Of a stretch of 26,962 bases of DNA, positions 24,013-26,962 are shown piece after piece. The notes under the pieces are model-generated. The model saw only the letters and a list, made by a program, of their open reading frames with translations, was not told the DNA's origin and did not search any database. A program made the position numbers and the translations under genes. Source of the stretch: a virus. Where the stretch lies: positions 1-26,962 of the IMG/VR virus record IMGVR_UViG_3300046009_010127. One strand, written 5' to 3'. The stretch's first letter is position 1. Each line of letters starts with the position of its first letter.

Positions 24013-26075
24013 TAATTACTAATTGCAGTTAAGGTTGTTACTACGGAAGATGGATCTGTGCTATCAATCGTTAAAATGGTGTTTCTTACTGGCTCAATAA
24101 TGCCTTTCTCTGATTCAACTGTTAATCGCATTTCTCCATCAGGAGAAGAAACAGAAACAATATTAATATCATTTAAAGTAATTTTGCCTGTTTCATAATT
24201 TATTTCGCCAACATTTTCGTCAACAACTTGCCTTTGAGCTGTAGAATCATAATAAATTGTTCTAAGAGTTCCTATTTTTGAATCGATTTGTGCTGTTGCT
24301 AATGCTGAAGTGCCGCCGCCACCAGTTAATGTAATTATAGCTCTTGTATAGTCAATTCCTCTATTTGTAACTACAATTTCTTTAATTGTGCCGTTTATAA
24401 GTCTTGCTTCAGCTTCAGCTCCAGTTCCATCACCAGTAATAGTAACAGTTGGAGCAGTTGTATAATTTAAACCAGGATTAGTAACTGATATTGAAGATAT
24501 TCCAGTAAAAGAAGATGGTACTTCTTCAATAACAACAGTTCTTAAAACAGAGGAAGAATCTCTAGTTTGAAATTCAGTTGATGCAAGTCTATTAGATGTA
24601 GTTCCTCGTTTTAAAGGAACATTAAAATTTATTTCATAAGAAAAACTTTGATTTAATCTTGGTGTAAATCTTTTTTGAACTTTTATTGTTAATTGATTAC
24701 CTATAATTGAATTTAAATCTACAGCATCAATTGTTGCTTCTAATTTTGAATCAACTAATCTAGAATTAAATTTATTTAAATAAGTATTTCTATATTCTAA
24801 TATAGAATTTTTAATATTATCTTTTATTCTTTGTTCTGTTACCGTTGTTTTTTTAGGATCATATCTTGCATCAACATCAATTAAAATATACAAATAAGTT
24901 GGATCTATTATTTCTGTACTAATTGAAATTACGGATTTTGGATCAATAATTTCAGAAATAATTCTTTGTTTTTCTGCTTCAGAAATATAATAATTTTCTT
25001 TTGGTTTTAAAGATACAAATATTTTTCCATAAACAGGAGGCTCATTATCTTCTCCTCCCCAAACAGAAATAGATTCAATGTTTGGATAACTATTTAAAAT
25101 ATAAGTTGCATAATCTTTATTTGTTACTAAACGATTTTGTGTTGAAAATCTTGCAGAAGCTGAAAATTTTATACTGTCAACAGATTCTCGAATTGAACCG
25201 CCAGATGCAGAGCTTTTAGGGTTTATTAAAAAATTTGTTAATGAGGTACCTAAAGAGTCTACAACCGAAGAAGTAGCTATAAAAGTGTTAGCTTTATTTG
25301 CTTCAGTAGCACTTGTTACTAGATAAGTTACACTAACAATTGATCCATCCGGTAAAGATTTTCCAATAACATTATTACCAAAATAAATTTGATATAAACC
25401 TCCTCGGCCTTCTTGGAGGAAAAAAACTTCAGAATCAGAAGTTATATCTAAAACATCAGTTACTTTTTGATAAATTTTTGCTGCACTATTAGCTGAATTA
25501 GGTGTTACGCTAACTTTCAATGTTGTGGTGTCAATATTTGGATCAGGTAATTGAAATATTGATTTTGGGTTTGAAGATCTTTCAAAAGAAAATGAGTATG
25601 TAATAAATTGTCCTTCATAAATTTGCAAATCTTCAAAATTGTATTTTGTATTTGATTTTGTAACTGTTGTATCTTGCAACACAACAAAATTATATGCTTT
25701 ACTATCAATTTGACTTGAAAGAAAAGAAAAACCTTGTGGCAATGTGCATGTTCCTGCTGTTGTATTATTTGACTCAACAACAAAATCAATAATTGCTACT
25801 GGAGCTTTGGAAGAATAAGGAACATATCCTAAAGACTTTGCATGAGAAACAACAGAATCTCTAAGTAAAGCGGTATCTAAAAAAGATTCATTTGCTACCA
25901 TATTTAAATAGTAAGCATTATAGTGTGTGTTATATGCAAGAATGTCTAATAAAATAGAAAGACCAGCACCATCAAAATCATAGTCTTGAAATTCTGTTTG
26001 TTGCTTTAAAAAAGTTTTTAAGTTTGCTTTGATAGTATCAAAGTCAAGTTCTGTTACTCTTAAACGATCTACCAT
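24012..26075 (-). CDS. gp6: Baseplate wedge protein gp6
   Basis: A 687-residue protein, close to T4 gp6 (660). The N-terminus (LDFDTIKANLKTFLKQQTEF, DFDGAGLSILLDILAYNTHY, NAYYLNMVANESFLDTALLR, HAKSLGYVPYSSKAP) is the gp6/J-family signature. Residues near 315-360 hold RLVTNKDYATYILNSYPNIE, SISVWGGEDNEPPVYGKIFV, the second hallmark of the family. In T4, gp6 dimers form the continuous ring holding the wedges together. Residues about 520-590 carry an ISVTNPGLNYTTAPTVTI-type insertion that T4 gp6 probably lacks. It begins one base after the gp25 stop and its stop overlaps the next start as TAATG. No catalytic role is expected. Confidence 0.95.
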   Translation of the reverse strand: MVDRLRVTELDFDTIKANLKTFLKQQTEFQDYDFDGAGLSILLDILAYNTHYNAYYLNMVANESFLDTALLRDSVVSHAKSLGYVPYSSKAPVAIIDFVVESNNTTAGTCTLPQGFSFLSSQIDSKAYNFVVLQDTTVTKSNTKYNFEDLQIYEGQFITYSFSFERSSNPKSIFQLPDPNIDTTTLKVSVTPNSANSAAKIYQKVTDVLDITSDSEVFFLQEGRGGLYQIYFGNNVIGKSLPDGSIVSVTYLVTSATEANKANTFIATSSVVDSLGTSLTNFLINPKSSASGGSIRESVDSIKFSASARFSTQNRLVTNKDYATYILNSYPNIESISVWGGEDNEPPVYGKIFVSLKPKENYYISEAEKQRIISEIIDPKSVISISTEIIDPTYLYILIDVDARYDPKKTTVTEQRIKDNIKNSILEYRNTYLNKFNSRLVDSKLEATIDAVDLNSIIGNQLTIKVQKRFTPRLNQSFSYEINFNVPLKRGTTSNRLASTEFQTRDSSSVLRTVVIEEVPSSFTGISSISVTNPGLNYTTAPTVTITGDGTGAEAEARLINGTIKEIVVTNRGIDYTRAIITLTGGGGTSALATAQIDSKIGTLRTIYYDSTAQRQVVDENVGEINYETGKITLNDINIVSVSSPDGEMRLTVESEKGIIEPVRNTILTIDSTDPSSVVTTLTAISN

Positions 26076-26076
26076 T

Positions 26077-26481
26077 TTATCTAATTCGCTCTAGAAAAAA
26101 ATTAATTGTTATTGGATTTGGATTATTAATAATGTAAAATTCTAAAGTTATCTTATATGTATTATCGTCCGGAGAAGGAACAGCAACCACTTTAGAAACT
26201 TGTGCTCTTGGCTCAAAATTGCCAATTACTTCGCTTATTTCTCTTTCAATTCTTGCAGCAATTATCGAATCAACATTTTCAAATAATAAACGTCTAACAT
26301 TACTGCCTATTTCTGGTTGAAAAGGTCTTTCGTAATGATTTGTTAAAATTAAATTTTTAATTGAATTAATAATAGCATATTCATTTATATGCGTATTTAC
26401 ATCTTTTTTGATTGGATGTTTTGTAAATTTTAAATCCAAATCTTTAAAAGTTCGTTGTGATTTTATGTCTACTGTGGCCAT
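26077..26481 (-). CDS. gp25: Baseplate wedge protein gp25
   Basis: A 134-residue protein, almost exactly T4 gp25 length (132). Residues 20-90 (HPIKKDVNTHINEYAIINSI, KNLILTNHYERPFQPEIGSN, VRRLLFENVD) contain the E-R-x-x-x-P-x-x-G-S-x-V/L-x-x-L-L-F-E core shared with T4 gp25 and TssE of type VI secretion. In T4 it starts the sheath contact at the wedge. The ATG lies 5 bases beyond an AATAAATA motif and about 15 bases after GGAGG, a long but usable spacing. It sits directly between the PAAR tip and gp6, as in other T4-like phages. Confidence 0.95.
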   Translation of the reverse strand: MATVDIKSQRTFKDLDLKFTKHPIKKDVNTHINEYAIINSIKNLILTNHYERPFQPEIGSNVRRLLFENVDSIIAARIEREISEVIGNFEPRAQVSKVVAVPSPDDNTYKITLEFYIINNPNPITINFFLERIR

Positions 26482-26485
26482 CGTT

Positions 26486-26493
26486 TATTTATT
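26486..26493 (-). promoter_or_regulatory. Late-promoter-like AATAAATA before gp25
   Basis: AATAAATA on the minus strand matches the NATAAATA late motif but ends only 4 bases before the gp25 ATG and overlaps the PAAR stop codon. As for gp8, it would give a leaderless transcript. Low weight in such AT-rich DNA. Confidence 0.25.
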
Positions 26494-26783
26494 CAACCTC
26501 CAGCAAAGACATTACCTGATCCTGCGGCCACAGAAGTGCAACCAGAGATAGCATCTCCAACTCTACCTGCACCCTTAGAATTAACAAAAACTGTTGACGA
26601 TCCAACAGCAATTGGAGCTGCATGAGCAGGACATGGAGCTCCAGGCAATAAATGAACCGTGTTTACATCACCTTGTCTAGACCATGCTATACTGTTAACA
26701 AATACATCTCCTGAACCTTGAGCTCTAGTTGGTCCAGAACAATGTGTAACGTCTGCATCACCTATTCTTGTTGCTGCTGGCAC
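26493..26783 (-). CDS. PAAR-repeat tail spike tip protein
   Basis: A 96-residue PAAR protein (P-A-A-x-R-x-G-D at the N-terminus, then HLLPGAPCPAHAAPIAVGSS and GRVGDAISGCTSVAAGSGNV). PAAR proteins cap the gp5 spike (gp5.4 in T4), sharpening the tip and binding a metal. Cys15, Cys48 and Cys78 and His14, His41 and His51 are the candidate metal ligands. I chose the GTG at 26783: it puts the PAAR sequence (VPAATRIGD) at the very start, and GGAG lies 7 bases upstream. An ATG further upstream at 26837 would add 18 residues of non-PAAR sequence read from the upstream gene. The start lies inside the end of the previous gene in another frame, so the two are coupled. Probably injected or membrane-piercing tip. 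Confidence 0.9.
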   Translation of the reverse strand: MPAATRIGDADVTHCSGPTRAQGSGDVFVNSIAWSRQGDVNTVHLLPGAPCPAHAAPIAVGSSTVFVNSKGAGRVGDAISGCTSVAAGSGNVFAGG

Positions 26784-26962
26784 GTTCTTTCTCCATAAGT
26801 TTTTGAAGTTTATTATTCCAACTTTCAATTTCTTCATGTTGTTCTTCTGTGTGTGGTGCGTCAGGCACCTCAGGTAAAAATTTAATCACATTCTCAAATT
26901 CTTCAGGTATATCTTCATACCTGATAAATGTTTCTAATTTTCCATTCACTAAAATTACATCC
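26758..26962 (-). CDS. Small protein upstream of PAAR, 5' end beyond the window
   Basis: The frame runs open to the right edge (DVILVNGKLETFIRYEDIPE...), so the true start lies outside the window; the GTG at 26949 has no ribosome-binding site and is probably internal. The visible part has a VIKFLPEVPDAPHTEEQHEE and LQKLMEKERASSN pattern: a proline-rich segment followed by a charged helix. From memory similar short proteins precede PAAR in T4-like marine phages. Its last 26 bases overlap the PAAR start. It may be a chaperone or part of the spike assembly; the function is unknown. Confidence 0.6.
   Translation of the reverse strand, partial: DVILVNGKLETFIRYEDIPEEFENVIKFLPEVPDAPHTEEQHEEIESWNNKLQKLMEKERASSNKNR

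Noticed and set aside
26947-26949. GTG at 26949 as start of the small protein before PAAR
   Set aside because: No ribosome-binding site, and the frame stays open with plausible protein sequence up to the window edge.
1-26962. tRNA or rRNA genes
   Set aside because: No gap between genes exceeds about 60 bases, and I saw no cloverleaf-like sequence.

Overview
The window is a piece of the late (virion) gene block of a T4-like marine myovirus. The signs are the gene order PAAR spike tip - gp25 - gp6 - gp7-like - gp8 - giant DUF4815-type protein, the AT-rich composition, and fibre proteins rich in Ala/Asn repeats. A pelagiphage or cyanophage-related T4-like phage fits best. A SAR11 (Pelagibacter) host is plausible from the very low G+C, but the sequence does not prove it. 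Every supported gene lies on the minus strand, so the genes are read from the right edge to the left. Coding density is near 99 percent: the largest gaps are about 56 and 47 bases, and no stretch over 300 bases lacks a gene.

Right to left, the baseplate block (26962-12535) holds a small protein cut by the window edge, the PAAR tip, gp25, gp6, a 912-residue gp7-like wedge protein, gp8, a 1762-residue DUF4815-type protein with an unusual membrane-hairpin C-terminus, a 528-residue beta-rich structural protein and an 81-residue coiled coil. A first fibre block (12535-7383) follows: three very short fibre-like proteins, the last with an S74 intramolecular chaperone, then three tandem RCC1-type seven-bladed beta-propeller proteins that look like receptor-binding or adhesin parts.

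Next comes a five-gene metabolic cassette (7335-3477): a SAM methyltransferase, a TPR plus GT9/GT41-like glycosyltransferase, a CxxCxxCC (YkgJ-type) metal-cluster protein, a PAPS-type sulfotransferase, and an APS-kinase-like/nucleotidylyltransferase fusion. The last four genes overlap or nearly so. The cassette is headed by a perfect-consensus sigma70 promoter with an extended -10 element, unlike the ATAAATA-type late motifs near other genes. It looks like a self-contained surface-modification cassette that could both make and use activated sulfate. This is the most interesting system here.

The left end (3420-1) returns to virion genes: a BppU-like small protein, a 100-residue protein, a 458-residue Ala/Asn-repeat fibre, a 153-residue coiled coil, and a second fibre that runs off the left edge. 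Three consecutive proteins here end in nearly the same peptide, G-G-S/T-F or G-S-S-F.
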